64,000 nucleotides of DNA from positions 992,001 through 1,056,000 of the forward strand of contig WBMQ01000010.1 in NCBI GenBank assembly GCA_016630905.1, in the 5' to 3' direction. This stretch comes from Capillidium heterosporum (lineage: Eukaryota > Entomophthoromycota > Entomophthoromycetes > Entomophthorales > Capillidiaceae). This document shows positions 22,307-34,200 of this stretch, piece after piece (position 1 is the first letter of the stretch; each line of letters starts with the position of its first letter). The translations under genes were made by a program, and so were the position numbers. Under the pieces are notes generated by a model that saw only the letters and a program-made list of their open reading frames with translations, ran no database searches and had not been told where the DNA came from.

Positions 22307-22429
22307 ATCAAATATAAATTTGTAAGCGAGCTAGCAGAACACTAATGGCTGTCTAGAATAAACTTCAAAACATCCCTCATCAATTTGGTGGCGCTTAGGG
22401 CCTAAGTTCTTCCACCCGACAGAAAATGT

Positions 22430-22440
22430 AGTATAAATAG
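22430..22440 (+). promoter_or_regulatory. TATA box of GSH1 copy 1
   Basis: AGTATAAATAG about 60-68 bases before the ATG at 22499. The same sequence, followed by GGTCAAGTG, stands at the same place before copy 2. Confidence 0.6.
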
Positions 22441-22498
22441 TTGGTCAAGTGTCAATTCCTATGACTCTAACAAAGAACTTGAAGTAGGTAACTTGAAT

Positions 22499-24415
22499 AT
22501 GGGTTTGATCGAAGATTTCCACCTTTTGGACTGGCCCCAGTGTCAGCAACATTCGACCAAGGTACGTGAGCTCGGTATCGAACAACTAATTCAGATCTTA
22601 AAAGTCAAGGGTAAGGAGGGTCTGCCAAGGCCGCTTTTGTGGGGCGACGAGATAGAGTACCTGGTCGTTGGTTTGGATGTCAACAAGTCACGAGCCTATT
22701 TATCTACGAGGGCCCACGAGTTGCTACCTCAGCTGCAGTTGGAGGAGGAGGTAGGTCTGGCTACCAAAACTACGTTCGAGACGGCCTGGCGTCCTGAATT
22801 TGCCAAGTTTATGTTGGAGGGGACACCGGGGCATCCCTATGGCCCAACTGTTCAAGATTTACTCAAAGTGGAATCCAACATGCAGCTTCGTCGTAACAAG
22901 GTCAAGGCACTTTTGAATCCTGAGGAGGTGTTGCTGTCAATGTCGGTCTATCCATCTTTGGGATGCAAAGGTAGTCTGGACGTCGAGGATGATTCCGAAA
23001 ACTTATTGACATTTAGCAAGACAGTCCCTGACAGTGTCATCAATCCCCACCCACGCTACCAGTGCTTCGCTAGGAACATCCTTCAAAGATCGGAGTACAA
23101 CATCGCCATCAACATTCCACTATATAAGGATGTCAAAACTGAAGTTGACTTCCAAGACGGAGGTCTAATTGATCATATCTACTTTGACACCGTAAGTGCA
23201 GGATCCAGCAGCTGCTGCCTGCAGGTGACTTTCCAAGCACCCACCGTGGATCAGGGCCGATACCTCTACGATATGTTGATTCCCTTGGCTCCACTATTCT
23301 TGGCACTTTCGGCCACTTCTCCCATGTTTAAAGGATATTTGGCTGACGTAGATTGTAGATGGAACGTTATAGCCCAGGGATGTGACGAGCGTACACCTAC
23401 CGAGAAGAACGTCAACGGTGATGGTGATAAGGCGGATCTAGTTTCCAAATCTAGACATAGCTCAGTTTCACGATATCTTTCCAACCATCCTCACTTTAAA
23501 ACCAAGTACAACGATCTTGAGCTTGAAGTTCATCAACCTAGTTACGAAAGGTTGTTGGAAAGTGGGATGGACCATCAATTGGCTAGTCACTTTGGTTATC
23601 TCTTCAAGCGGGAGCCTCTTCTATTAACTTCCGATATCTTGGATGGTGATGGTATCGAGCTGAAGATGGAGAGCGACGGTACACTCGGCAACAGCCACTT
23701 TGAAAACATTCAGTCTTCCAACTGGCAGTCAGTCAGATTTAAGCCACCACCTACAGACAGTGACATCGGCTTCCGAGTTGAATTCCGAACCATCGAGTCC
23801 CAACTTACCGACTTTGAGAATGCTGCATTTGCTATCACCATCAACCTGCTGGTTCGTGCCATCCTATACTTCCAAGTCAACTTCTACATGCCTATTTCCG
23901 AAGTCGATGCCAATATGGAATCTGCTCAACTTCGTGATGCCATAAACTTACACAAGTTCCATTTCAGGAAGGAAGTCTTTGACGAAAATGATGACAAAAC
24001 AGAGCTTATGTCTTTAGATACCATTCTCAATGGGGATTCTGGGTTTGTAGGTCTGTTGTCTCTAGTCTCCATGTACCTCAAAGCCACCGAGGTTGACGAA
24101 GAAACTATCACAAGTTTACGGCCTTACCTCAACTTAGTTGGCGATAGGGCTAGTGGTAAGTTACTTACTGGAGCTTCCTACCTGAGACAATTTGTCCACA
24201 ATCATCCCGACTACCAGCGGGATTCCAAAGTTGGACCTAGTATCAACTACGACCTCTGTAAGCTCATTAATAGACTAGGATCCAAATCAGAATACATCAA
24301 CGCTCCACAACTTTTGGGTAATCACACCAATGCTCGAATCGTTAAAAAGTTGGATATCAAGTTCGATGCTGAAAGTAGTTTTAGTGGCTTGAATGGTTCC
24401 AAAGTCCTCGCTTAA
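22499..24415 (+). CDS. GSH1: Glutamate-cysteine ligase, copy 1 (intronless)
   Basis: 638 residues from the ATG at 22499; an earlier in-frame TTG is not used. The enzyme joins glutamate and cysteine with ATP, the first and limiting step of glutathione synthesis in the cytosol. Eukaryotic GCLC landmarks are all present in order: LLWGDEIEYLVVGLD, ETAWRPEFAKFMLEGTPGHP, NPHPRYQC, DHIYFDT with CCLQVTFQAP, DVDCRWN, DERTPTEKN, DHFENIQSSNWQ-like (here SHFENIQSSNWQ), FKPPPTDSDIGFRVEFR and LTDFENAAF, then a C-terminal RASGKLLTGASYLR. The length equals that of other eukaryotic catalytic subunits. Its 3' half (23489-24054) is nearly identical to copy 2. It is the only one of the two tandem copies with an unbroken frame. 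Confidence 0.95.
   Translation: MGLIEDFHLLDWPQCQQHSTKVRELGIEQLIQILKVKGKEGLPRPLLWGDEIEYLVVGLDVNKSRAYLSTRAHELLPQLQLEEEVGLATKTTFETAWRPEFAKFMLEGTPGHPYGPTVQDLLKVESNMQLRRNKVKALLNPEEVLLSMSVYPSLGCKGSLDVEDDSENLLTFSKTVPDSVINPHPRYQCFARNILQRSEYNIAINIPLYKDVKTEVDFQDGGLIDHIYFDTVSAGSSSCCLQVTFQAPTVDQGRYLYDMLIPLAPLFLALSATSPMFKGYLADVDCRWNVIAQGCDERTPTEKNVNGDGDKADLVSKSRHSSVSRYLSNHPHFKTKYNDLELEVHQPSYERLLESGMDHQLASHFGYLFKREPLLLTSDILDGDGIELKMESDGTLGNSHFENIQSSNWQSVRFKPPPTDSDIGFRVEFRTIESQLTDFENAAFAITINLLVRAILYFQVNFYMPISEVDANMESAQLRDAINLHKFHFRKEVFDENDDKTELMSLDTILNGDSGFVGLLSLVSMYLKATEVDEETITSLRPYLNLVGDRASGKLLTGASYLRQFVHNHPDYQRDSKVGPSINYDLCKLINRLGSKSEYINAPQLLGNHTNARIVKKLDIKFDAESSFSGLNGSKVLA
23489..24054 (+). repeat. Near-identical tract shared with GSH1 copy 2 (first copy)
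   Basis: This tract matches 27305-27872. I count two substitutions over the first ~480 bases, whereas the sequence on both sides of the tract differs at many positions. A short diverged island interrupts it near 23973-23989. The pattern suggests recent gene conversion or unequal exchange between the tandem genes. Confidence 0.85.
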
Positions 24416-26095
24416 TCCACTTTTTCGTTTTTTTCATATTTTACCGTCGGTTAAGCTATCTATTTAGCAGTTTAACTTAGCCTTACATCCCTCAATTGAC
24501 TACAAAGTAGTTTAGTTGAGGAAATCGCATTGTTCACTTTTATAAGCCAAAGCTATGTTTTTTCGTATAATATACCTTTAGCAGGTAAAGTAAAGTATAT
24601 GATTATTCTACTTACTGAAAAGCTGCTAGGTATATTAGAATAAATTAATGATAGAGTACTATATTACTAAATGCCTTCCTTATATTCTTCTGTATACTGG
24701 TACATGCTAGACTAAACCTACTTTGAGTAGTCTGCTATCTTTATAAAATGTGTACTGTATTTTGATGAAGCTAGCTATTTTTATATTTTTGTCTTCACGT
24801 TCTATAAGTATCGGAACACTGAAAGCACAATACATCTGAAAAAATAAACATTTCATATTTTCGAAATAATGCTATTCTATATTTTATCAAAGATAGTTTA
24901 TATTGAGAAGTGGCATTATTTCCTTTATGATTTTGCCTAAAGAAATGATGTTTTCATAGAAATATGAACAAGCTCCCAAAAATTCTTTCAATAAGTAATT
25001 ATTTCTTCAAAGCACATCCATCAAAGTCAACTCAACTAAACTTATGTTCGATACAAGGCTACTTTGTTCTATACAACGTAAGTTATCGTTTGGTTGTGTA
25101 TACTACGGGTAGCATCGGTAGTAGTGAAAATCAGTTCAATAAAATTATATATAGACCCAATTTAATCTCATTCATCGATATCTTAGTTTGAAAAGTACTT
25201 AGGTAAATATAGTTAAATCTAGTTTTAAATATCATACCACATTTGGTATCACTATTTATTTCACCTTACATGGGTAGACAGCAGCAACTTAATAATTAGT
25301 TTCTCGAGACAATAAGGGTGCAAAAGTACCAAAGGCAATGAGGTGGTGCATTTAGCTACTAAATTGAAGAAAATGTAACTGTAGGGACCTGCGCCAGTTA
25401 ACTGGAGATAAAGTATTTGAAACTCAAATCCAAGTACTTTTTGGTAGGGATAGTTTAGTTTTGGCTTTGAAATTTGAAATTTGAAAGGACAGATTCGTAT
25501 AGTAACGCTTTGTAAACACCATTGAAATTTGATGGAAGGATGTATGGTATCCTTACAAAGGCACTTTGAAAGTCTATGCATCCCTTCAAGTATAAAGCTA
25601 CAATCAATTGTGGATTGATGCCATATATTGCTTATGGATATTCAATTTCCATATCCAACACATGTTTCAATCACCTACCCACCATATCAATCGAGTCTAA
25701 ATTTATCTCAATAATGCCGCTTTCAATAATGTCCAAATCCGTATCAACTTCGAGCTGATCTAAGTTGTACCTCATTAAATAAGCAATCATCCCAAAGCTT
25801 TTCAAATAAAGGACAAACTAACCTAAAATCAAATCCTATCCAAAGAGATAAGGAATCAATCCATATATCGTTTTGAATACCTGTTTTGCAAACTATGGCT
25901 TCAAATCAAGAACAAATTAGAAATCAAGGCCGACCATGGCTTCAGCAGATTCCCAATCTTAGATAACACAGTCTTTTTTTTACTGTTATGGCAATGCGAA
26001 ATTAGTTAGGGATACCTGTGACCTGGTTGCCGCAATATAAATTCGAGGGTTATACCAACATTTATATTTGCACTATTATGTTCAGTATTGAAGCT
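24416..26095. other. Intergenic between the tandem GSH1 copies, no gene seen
   Basis: About 1.7 kb, AT-rich. The minus-strand open stretch 25261-25581 (106 codons, ATG start) has no domain, no codon-usage support and no recognisable relatives, so I leave it out as a gene. The last few hundred bases hold the copy 2 promoter. Confidence 0.5.
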
Positions 26096-26111
26096 ACGAA
26101 TAAGTTTCGGG
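26096..26111 (+). promoter_or_regulatory. Upstream element shared by the two tandem GSH1 promoters (copy 2)
   Basis: Identical 16-base counterpart of 22291-22306, about 204-219 bases before the copy 2 ATG. Confidence 0.4.
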
Positions 26112-26246
26112 TCCCAACATATAAGGTTGGTAAATGGCAATCCTGTCATTAAGTTCTTTCGAGAATAAACTTCAGTACATTTCCAACAATCAGTAGGCAT
26201 CGGAAATTTATATCTTCTATGTAAATTACAATGCAGTTGCGATGAT

Positions 26247-26258
26247 AGTATAAATAGT
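26247..26258 (+). promoter_or_regulatory. TATA box of GSH1 copy 2
   Basis: AGTATAAATAGT, 57-68 bases before the ATG at 26315, followed by GGTCAAGTG as in copy 1. Confidence 0.6.
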
Positions 26259-26314
26259 AGGTCAAGTGCAAACTCCCAAAGATCATCTGCCAACAGCAAA
26301 AAACAAATTTGAAC

Positions 26315-28232
26315 ATGGGATTACTCGAAGATTTCCACCTTTTAGACTGGCCCCAATGCCAGCAACATTCAACCAAGGTACGCGAGCTTGGCATCGAACA
26401 GCTGATTCAAATCCTCAAAGTTAAGGGCAAGAAAGCTTCCCCACTACCACTGCTGTGGGGCGATGAGATAGAGTACCTGTTGGTCGGTTTAGACGCCAAA
26501 AAGTCGCAAGCTTATCTTTCTACAAGGGCCCACAAGTTGCTACCCCAGCTACAATTGGAGGAGGAGGTAGGTCTAGCTACCAAGACTAGGTTTGAGACGG
26601 CCTGGCGTCCCGAGTTTGCCAAGTTTATGCTGGAGGGGACGCCTGGTCATCCCTACGGTCCAACCGTCCAAGATCTACTCAAGGTAGAACCGAACATGCG
26701 ACTACGACGCAACAAAGTGAAGGCTCTCTTGAACCACGATGAGGTGCTGCTTACAATGTCGGCCTATCCGTCTTTAGGATGTGAAGACAGTTTGGACGTC
26801 GAGGATTTTTCGGAGAGTTCGGTTACTATGAGTAAGATCATCCCTGACAGTATCATCAACCCCCACCCACGGTACATATGCTTGGCCCGAAATGTAACCC
26901 AAAGATCGGACTACAACGTCGCTGTCAACGTCCCACTGTACAAAGATATCAAAACCAAAGTCAACTTCCAAGACGGTGGCTTAACGGACCATATCTTCTT
27001 CGATACGCTGAGCATAGGAACCAGCTGTTGCTGTCTGCAGGTAACTTTCCAAGCACCCACCGTAGACCAGGGCCGATACCTCTACGACATGTTGGTCCCC
27101 TTGGCTCCACTTTTCCTGGCATTATCTGCCACTTCCCCCATCTTCAAGGGGTACTTGGCCGATGTAGATTGTAGATGGAACCTGTTGGTTCAAAGTTGTG
27201 ATGAACGTACTCCAACGGAAAAGAACGTCAATGGAGATAGTGATAAAGAGGATCTAGTCGCCAAATCTAGGTATAGTTCGGTCTCCAGGTATATGGCCAG
27301 CCACCCTCACTTTAAAACCAAGTACAACGATCTTGAGCTTGAAGTTCATCAACCTAGTTACGAAAGGTTGTTGGAAAGTGGGATGGACCATCAATTAGCT
27401 AGTCACTTTGGTTATCTCTTCAAGCGGGAGCCTCTTCTATTAACTTCCGATATCTTGGATGGTGATGGTATCGAGCTGAAGATGGAGAGCGACGGTACAC
27501 TCGGCAACAGCCACTTTGAAAACATTCAGTCTTCCAACTGGCAGTCAGTCAGATTTAAGCCACCACCTACAGACAGCGACATCGGCTTCCGAGTTGAATT
27601 CCGAACCATCGAGTCCCAACTTACCGACTTTGAGAATGCTGCATTTGCTATCACCATCAACCTGCTGGTTCGTGCCATCCTATACTTCCAAGTCAACTTC
27701 TACATGCCTATTTCCGAAGTCGATGCCAATATGGAATCTGCTCAACTTCGTGATGCCATAAACTTACACAAGTTCCATTTCAGGAAGGGAGTCTTCTCCA
27801 ACGAATGACGACAAAACAGAGCTTATGTCTTTAGATACCATTCTCAATGGGGATTCTGGATTTGTAGGTCTTTTACCACTAATATCTTTGTACCTCAAAG
27901 CTACCGATGTTGATGACGAGACTATTGCCGGTCTACAACCTTATCTCAACTTAATTAGCGATAGGGCTAGTGGCAAGCTACTTACTGGAGCTACTTATTT
28001 GAGACAGCTAGTTCACAACCATCCCGATTACAGACAAGATTCCAAGGTTGGGCCTACCGTAAATTACGACCTCTGTAGGCTCGTTGATCGATTAGGATCG
28101 AAGTTGGAGTATAATATTGCTCCACAGCTGCTGGGTAACTACCCTAACATTCGAGTTCCTAAGAAGTTGGATACTATGTTCAACTCTGATGTGACTTTTG
28201 GTAAGCTTAACAGCTCCAAGGTCCTCGCTTAA
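26315..28232 (+). CDS. GSH1: Glutamate-cysteine ligase, copy 2 (intronless, one-base frame break)
   Basis: It starts at the ATG at 26315 and carries the same eukaryotic GCL motifs as copy 1 (LLWGDEIEYLLVGLD, ETAWRPEFAKFMLEGTPG, CCLQVTFQAP, DVDCRWN, FRVEFR, LTDFENAAF). The frame breaks at 27803-27808: after ...GVFSNE a TGA appears, and coding resumes one base further on with DDKTELMSLDTILNG to the stop at 28232. Removing one base gives exactly 638 codons, the same as copy 1. The break sits in a short diverged island inside the otherwise converted tract, and the local residues FSN resemble copy 3. As written, the product lacks the last ~140 residues, including the RASGKLLTGATYLR region, and would probably be inactive. 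It may be a young pseudogene, a sequence error or, less likely, recoding. Confidence 0.85.
27305..27872 (+). repeat. Near-identical tract shared with GSH1 copy 1 (second copy)
   Basis: Counterpart of 23489-24054. Identity ends in the segment encoding NGDSGFVGL. It contains the diverged 20-odd-base island with the extra base. Confidence 0.85.
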
Positions 28233-28663
28233 CTCTCCTTTTTTATTTTCGACTAACACCTATCCCTTTACATCTTTTAATAAACTATCTTCTACTATAG
28301 CTGCATTTTCTTTATAATATCTATCTCTCCAATATATAAATGTAGATCCAGGTTTCTTCAGACGCTTTGCTTGCTGTAAAGTTTCGGTAAAAACATTTTA
28401 AAAGTTGATTTAAAACTATAAAGTATATCTGCTGTCAACTTAAAATACACATTAAAAAGCTTAGACAGCACTCGTCAGCATTTTAAAATAGTGCTCTTCA
28501 GTGTCTTCCTATTTCTTTCATTATATGCCTATATCCGATTCACCAAGATTACTAATTTCGAATACTGAAACCCATCAGCTGTGACGTCAATTTGATCAGC
28601 ATAGTCCCAACTTACTAAAATTCATAAGCTTGACAACCAACCTCTAAAACAAACGAATTTCGA
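28233..28663. other. Intergenic, no gene seen
   Basis: 430 AT-rich bases between GSH1 copy 2 and the thioesterase gene on the same strand. No RNA or repeat recognised. Confidence 0.5.
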
Positions 28664-30138
28664 ATGAGTATGGAAGCTACAAATGAAATAATCCAATCCC
28701 CGACCACTATATCCAACTTTGGTTTTAAGGATGCCAGTACCGGGAAGTTGAGCGATGCTTCAAAGTAAGTTATAATGAATAAAGTTGCTTATTTGGATAT
28801 TTCTATAAAGAGCTATGATGACAAAGTTAATTCGACCTAGCCATACTGACAGTAGAGGCTATGTCTACGGAGGTCAACTACTAAGTTGGATTGATATAGT
28901 AGCTTCCATAGCCGCTAGACGACATTGTGATCAAGCCTGTGTAAATTACAGTTTTGAAGCATGAATTTAAATTTGATTATTTTTAATAAAAATAGGTGAC
29001 ACGTAGTGTAGATGGTGTCCATTTCTTGTTGCCTATAAAGGTAGGAGACGTCGTTGTCTTGAAAGCTACCGTTAACAGGTCATGGAATACTTCAATGGAG
29101 GTAACTTTAGGTTGTAAAAGAAAACTAATGTATATAAAAGGTTGGGGTTAGAGTAGAGACGGAGGATCCGTTGACCGGCATCCGTCAATTCTGTAACTTT
29201 AAATTTATAAATGGTTCAATAACTGACTGCTGGTCGTACTATTTCAAACTTTCTAGGCTGTCATGCCTACTTGACTTTTGTAGCGGTAACTAAAGAAGAA
29301 AACCCTGAGGATAAGTCGAAGGAAGGTCGGCCCAATCCAATTAAAGTACCACCTATCTTGCCCAAAACTGATCTCGAAATTCGACGTTACGAGCTGGCCG
29401 GTTTACGTCGAAACTGGAGGTTGAACTCGTTGAGCGACCACTTCGAAGCCATCAACCTACTCCGCGACAAACTACTAGTAGCTTTTGCATTAATTTGAAA
29501 TTAATTGAATTTCAATAGACCTTACGAGCCCATGACCCTTTAGGTGATGGCCATAATCCTACTGGAATGATGGCATCCTACGGTGAAATTGTTGAGCTGG
29601 TACTACCCCAGCACGCCAACACGTTGCAGATCACGTTCGGTGGTCAAATTATGGAATGGATGGAATACTGTGCTGTAGTATGCGCTCTACGTCATTCGCG
29701 ATCCCATCTCCTTACCGCCAGGTAAATATTTTAATCTTAGAGTTACTTAGCTAATATATTCAACTAGTGTCGATACCTTGCAATTCCACAAACCAACTTA
29801 CGTCGGTGACGTGGTCTCGATCCGAGGAGTAGTTACCTTTGCATTCCGAACCTCGTTGGAAGTGTACGTGACGGTAGCTGCCGAGAATTCCAAGACCAAG
29901 GATGTTACCTTCACCAATGATGGTTTCTTCACCGTCGGTAATATTTTGAATATTTGTATTTTTAACTTATGCCATGGATTTAGCGGCTGTCGATCTATCC
30001 AATAGACCCAAGTCCATCGAATCTATCTTACCTGATGATGAAATGGAAACTGCAGTCCAGAGTCTAGCCCATGTGAGAAGAGCTCTTAGGTTAAAACAAA
30101 GAGCCAACCTCAAGATTTATAGCGACGTCTTATCTTAA
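28664..30138 (+). CDS. Acyl-CoA thioesterase with two hotdog domains (ACOT7/9/12 type)
   Basis: Eight exons (28664-28764, 28811-28940, 28996-29100, 29141-29192, 29257-29477, 29519-29721, 29768-29937, 29984-30138), introns 40-64 bases, 378 residues, frame intact. The first hotdog domain has TDSRGYVYGGQLLSWIDI and VDGVHFLLPIKVGDVV. The second has LQITFGGQIMEWMEYCA and VDTLQFHKPTYVGDVVSI. GGQxxxWID/ME is the helix around which hotdog thioesterases fold, and the Asp/Glu is catalytic. The enzyme hydrolyses acyl-CoA to free fatty acid and CoA. No clear presequence or C-terminal peroxisomal SKL is seen (it ends DVLS), so a cytosolic or mitochondrial location is open. It is tandem to, but not functionally linked with, the GSH1 genes. 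Confidence 0.85.
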
Positions 30139-31284
30139 CCATCTTACTTCAATTAGTGCTTTAGAGATCAGTTTGGATAGGGACTGGCTGGCTTTTTGAT
30201 GCATATAAATATACTTTTTTTATTCAATATTCAAGCTATTGGTTTTTATGGTGTGTAGTTAATTGTGATTAGTTTATTAGTTGGATAATGGCTTACAAGC
30301 TTTGGGCAATGATTCGCTTTGTTCTATCGGCCATCCTGATTTACTGTTATTACTATGTATTCGATCTTACTAGGCTGATTTATGTTGTATAGAATTAGGT
30401 TATGATTTGAGGTATTTGATAATGGAAATATCAAAAAAAGTACATTTAACTCGTATAAAGCTCAACTATCAAACTAGTACTAGTATTTTCCAATCATATA
30501 TTTCAGCTTTGGTTTTTATAACCAATTTCAAAAGCTTCTTTGTATTATAAGCCTATATATTGTTATAAATTTGAGGTATATAGTGTCTTTGCAGTAAGGA
30601 ATAGTTATGCAATTTCTAAAACAAAGTTTACTATATGGGCCTTTAAATTCCAAATTAATTGCATCATAAATTAGCTTTATATTTCAAATTTGAAGCATCT
30701 AATTTGGAATGAAAACTGATCATTCTGGGTGATCTCCAATAAGTTGTCTTATTATATTTCTTGTTTAGATTTATCATGCAAATTTTTCTTAATAAGTTTA
30801 ACAGATAATAACTCTTTAACAAAACAAACGCAAATACTATAAAATGGCAAAGCTTTTTCAGATCCCTCCAAAAATTTATCCATTTTACTGCAAATAATTG
30901 GCCCTAAATAGAAAAGGATTTAGCTGGCTGAGTGCGTAGCGTTTATAGATCTGTTGAAAAGAATAGAAACATCTTTATTAAAGCTCTCAGTTTACATATT
31001 AAAAGGTACCTATAGAACTGTTTATAATCAATTAATCTCCGGTGTTTTATTCAAATATATGCTAACATATCCTGTAGACTACTCAAGCGCTTTTTAAATA
31101 AAGAGATTGTATTGAGGTTTTTAATTACAAAATATAGGTAATTTTATTCTACCCAAGCTTTTTTGACATGATAATTAGATTTCCACAAAAATTAAAGAAT
31201 CTCTATTGTACTGACATTGACTTCCATTTACATACAGTCCTATAAAGTAACTTTTATCATTTTACCGTATTTAACATTTGCAGA
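30139..31284. other. Intergenic, AT-rich, no gene seen
   Basis: 1.1 kb upstream of NOT1 with no domain. A possible 38-base intron just before the NOT1 ATG (donor near 31246, acceptor 31283) may be a 5'-untranslated intron. An additional upstream NOT1 exon cannot be excluded. Confidence 0.45.
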
Positions 31285-34200
31285 ATGTCCACAACTAACC
31301 TGGACAGTTCGCTTGATCCCATTACTGTTGCCGTATTACAAGCTGGACCCTGAATGCTTTGATTCGTTAGCGTCGCTTAATGCACTTTTGAATTCGTGCG
31401 ATGTTAACTTGAGCGGCGATTCTCAGAATTTCAACGAGTCACATTTTGCTTCGATAATAGCAGCTTTAATTAAATGGGTTACGCCTAGTGGGGCTCAGAG
31501 CGACTGCATGCTTCCTCAGGATCTTTTGGTTCACATGGAGAAATTCACAGCCCATATAAAACCGTTCTGCCAGAACCTCAATTGGAAAGATATTATACGA
31601 CAACTCGACAACGAGAACATAAATTTTACGTGCATATCAGCTGCCTGGGTACCGATACATCTATACCGTGCTTTCAATTCTACCAATGACTTCGCCCCCA
31701 TAACTGCATTTTGGGAAAACTGGACAAATTCTGAAGCTCAACTCTCCTTCCTGTATTATACTATCAACGGCCCGGATCATCTGAGTAATATCTTCAGTTC
31801 CTTCACTAGGCCAGTTTTAACTATGGAGAAAATACCTGGATTTATACCCGACTCGCTTTCCGCTAAGAAATTTGGCCAAATGATGAATCGTCCCTGGAAC
31901 TGCCTCGACCTAATGGAGTTCTTGCTGCATAAAATCAGCATAGGCTCTAACGGTATAGCAAAGAAAGCTGCTTAATGAAGGGCTGGAGAACTGACCCCGA
32001 GCTTATACTGCTGGGATTCATTCAGATACTGCCCTTTAAGAACAGTTTCCACGAGAAATCTGTGTTCTCACTCTACCAAGCGTTCCTGGATAGTGGTGCC
32101 AGAGGAATCTTCCCCTTTAGTATTAATTGGTTTATAGATAGCTCTTCGCTTTTCGCTGGATTTAGGTATAGTTTGTTAATTGAACCCAAGTACCTGCTTC
32201 CTATCTTCAATGTGTGTGACGCCCTTCACATTCTTTCGGCCGTTTACTACTCCAGTGATTACAAGTTTACTCTGCCGCTCATGACCATTGCCCACAAGAG
32301 AGACTACCTTAATCTCTTGCATTGGATAGAAGATAACTGTAAGTTTAATCTACATGATTTGGTCGCAGCTTTCATCGGTTACTTTGGTCCACGAATCAAC
32401 CAGCTTGTGGAAAAAAACTTGTCCCTGAATAACGAGCAACTAACCTACGAAACTGCCGCGCACTTCATTCATGTGTTGTTGAAACAGGACCTGACACCGC
32501 AGGAGAGGATCGAAGTTCAGAATATCACCAACTCTATCATTGCAAAGTACCCCGCCTTGGACAAGATACCCGTCTTTAATCAGCAAGGAGTTAGTATATT
32601 CAAGTACACTGCCGATATCGAAGAGGATACGAATAGGATCATACCTGAATTTTATGACGGCAAAATCCCGCCTCATACGATCGTCCAATACATCATCAAG
32701 ATTCGAGCTTCGTCGCAGCCTAGGGATCAGGCTTTATACTCTAGCATCATCTCCACCCTCCTCGAGGAGTACCAGCATTTCGACAATATTCAAGACAAAG
32801 CTCTTGAGCTTTCTGCCGAGCTATTTGGTTTACTTGTCGCATGCAATGGCATATCATTAAGTCTTGAAAAGATGGTTATAAGCTGTATCGCAAATAGCTT
32901 AGATCGACTCAATTCTCCTCGCCACTACAAGTTTGTCACGATAGCGCTAATGCAATTTAAGTTCCGACTCCACGAATTTCCTGCTTTATTGGAGCGATTG
33001 CGTCCGTTGGTTCACGCTTTTAGAAGCATTCCAGACTTGCCTGGCTATTTGTCTGGTTACCCTTCCCATAGCGGCTTCGAAAATGGAGTTGCTTCTCGTG
33101 ATATGAATAGTATGTTGTCAAATGAGGGTCACTCAACTCCAGTGGCATCCTTTGATAATCCACAGTCGAACGTCAGTTACCCTGGAACTAATGCTTCCGC
33201 TTTAGACTCCCGCTCCGGATCCAATGTTCCTAACGAGTATGACCAGCCAGATCAGAGAAGGCAAGACGAAATCACCTTCAGCATCAACAACATGTCCCCG
33301 GAGAATATCGAGGAAAAGGCACATGAATTGATTGGTATTCTAGGATCCCTCCCTCTACAAGTTTTTCAGCCATTATCTCGTTGTGAAGCGAGTTGTACCT
33401 GAACAGAACAACCAGCAGGCTTACCTTCGACTTCTTGAAATTATCAATAACAAGGATCTGACCGAGCAAGTCATCTCCGATACCTATATGAACATTCATA
33501 AGCTCCTCAACTCAGAAAACACGACAAACTCTTCGCAAGAGCGCGGTAATCTCAAGAAATTAGGAATATGGTTAGGCCTTTTGACTTTGGCGAAGAATAG
33601 GCCCATCCTCCACGACAAGATTTCCTTCAAGGTATACATTTCTATCCCATTCCAACTAACATAATTTAGTCGCTTCTAATTAGTGGCTACCTCAACAATT
33701 GCTTGAATGTTGCGATTCCGTTTACTTGCAAGGTACTTTACCAGGGTAAATACAGTATAGTTTTCAAACCCCCCAACCCATGGCTCATGGCGATCATAAG
33801 GTTCTTGGTCGAGCTTTCGAAATTGCCCGAAGTTAAACCAAGCATAAGCTTTGAAATCGAGATCCTGCTCAAAGAGTTTAAACTGAAGGTCGACGACATC
33901 CAGCCAAGTGAGTACCTTAAGAATATCGACATCATTTCACAGTCCAACCTTTCCAAGGATATGGAGGGACTTCAGCTTAGTAATGGTCGACACCAATACA
34001 ACGACGGCCACAGTGATGATCTGTTTAAAGAGATATTTAGGGATACCAACTTTGATATTGCCAACAACATTTTTATAAACCCCAGCATCGTGTACGCCCA
34101 ACACCCCCATTACCGCGAGGTTATTTTGGAGTCGGTTATAAAGGCCATTCGTGCTGTTGTGGAGGGATGTCTAAGAAGGTCGATCGCAATTGCCTGCAAT

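Noticed and set aside
25261-25581. 106-codon minus-strand open frame between the GSH1 copies
   Set aside because: No domain, AT-driven composition, no splice or promoter support.
27803-27808. Programmed +1 frameshift at GAA-TGA-C in GSH1 copy 2
   Set aside because: UGA C is a weak stop and resembles antizyme-type sites, but the other breaks in the window do not share this context and copy 1 has no such site, so it is kept only as a remote possibility.
31217-31284. Upstream continuation of the first NOT1 reading frame
   Set aside because: No ATG; begins with TTG and reads through a likely acceptor. MSTTNLDSS at 31285 gives a better start with one frame correction.
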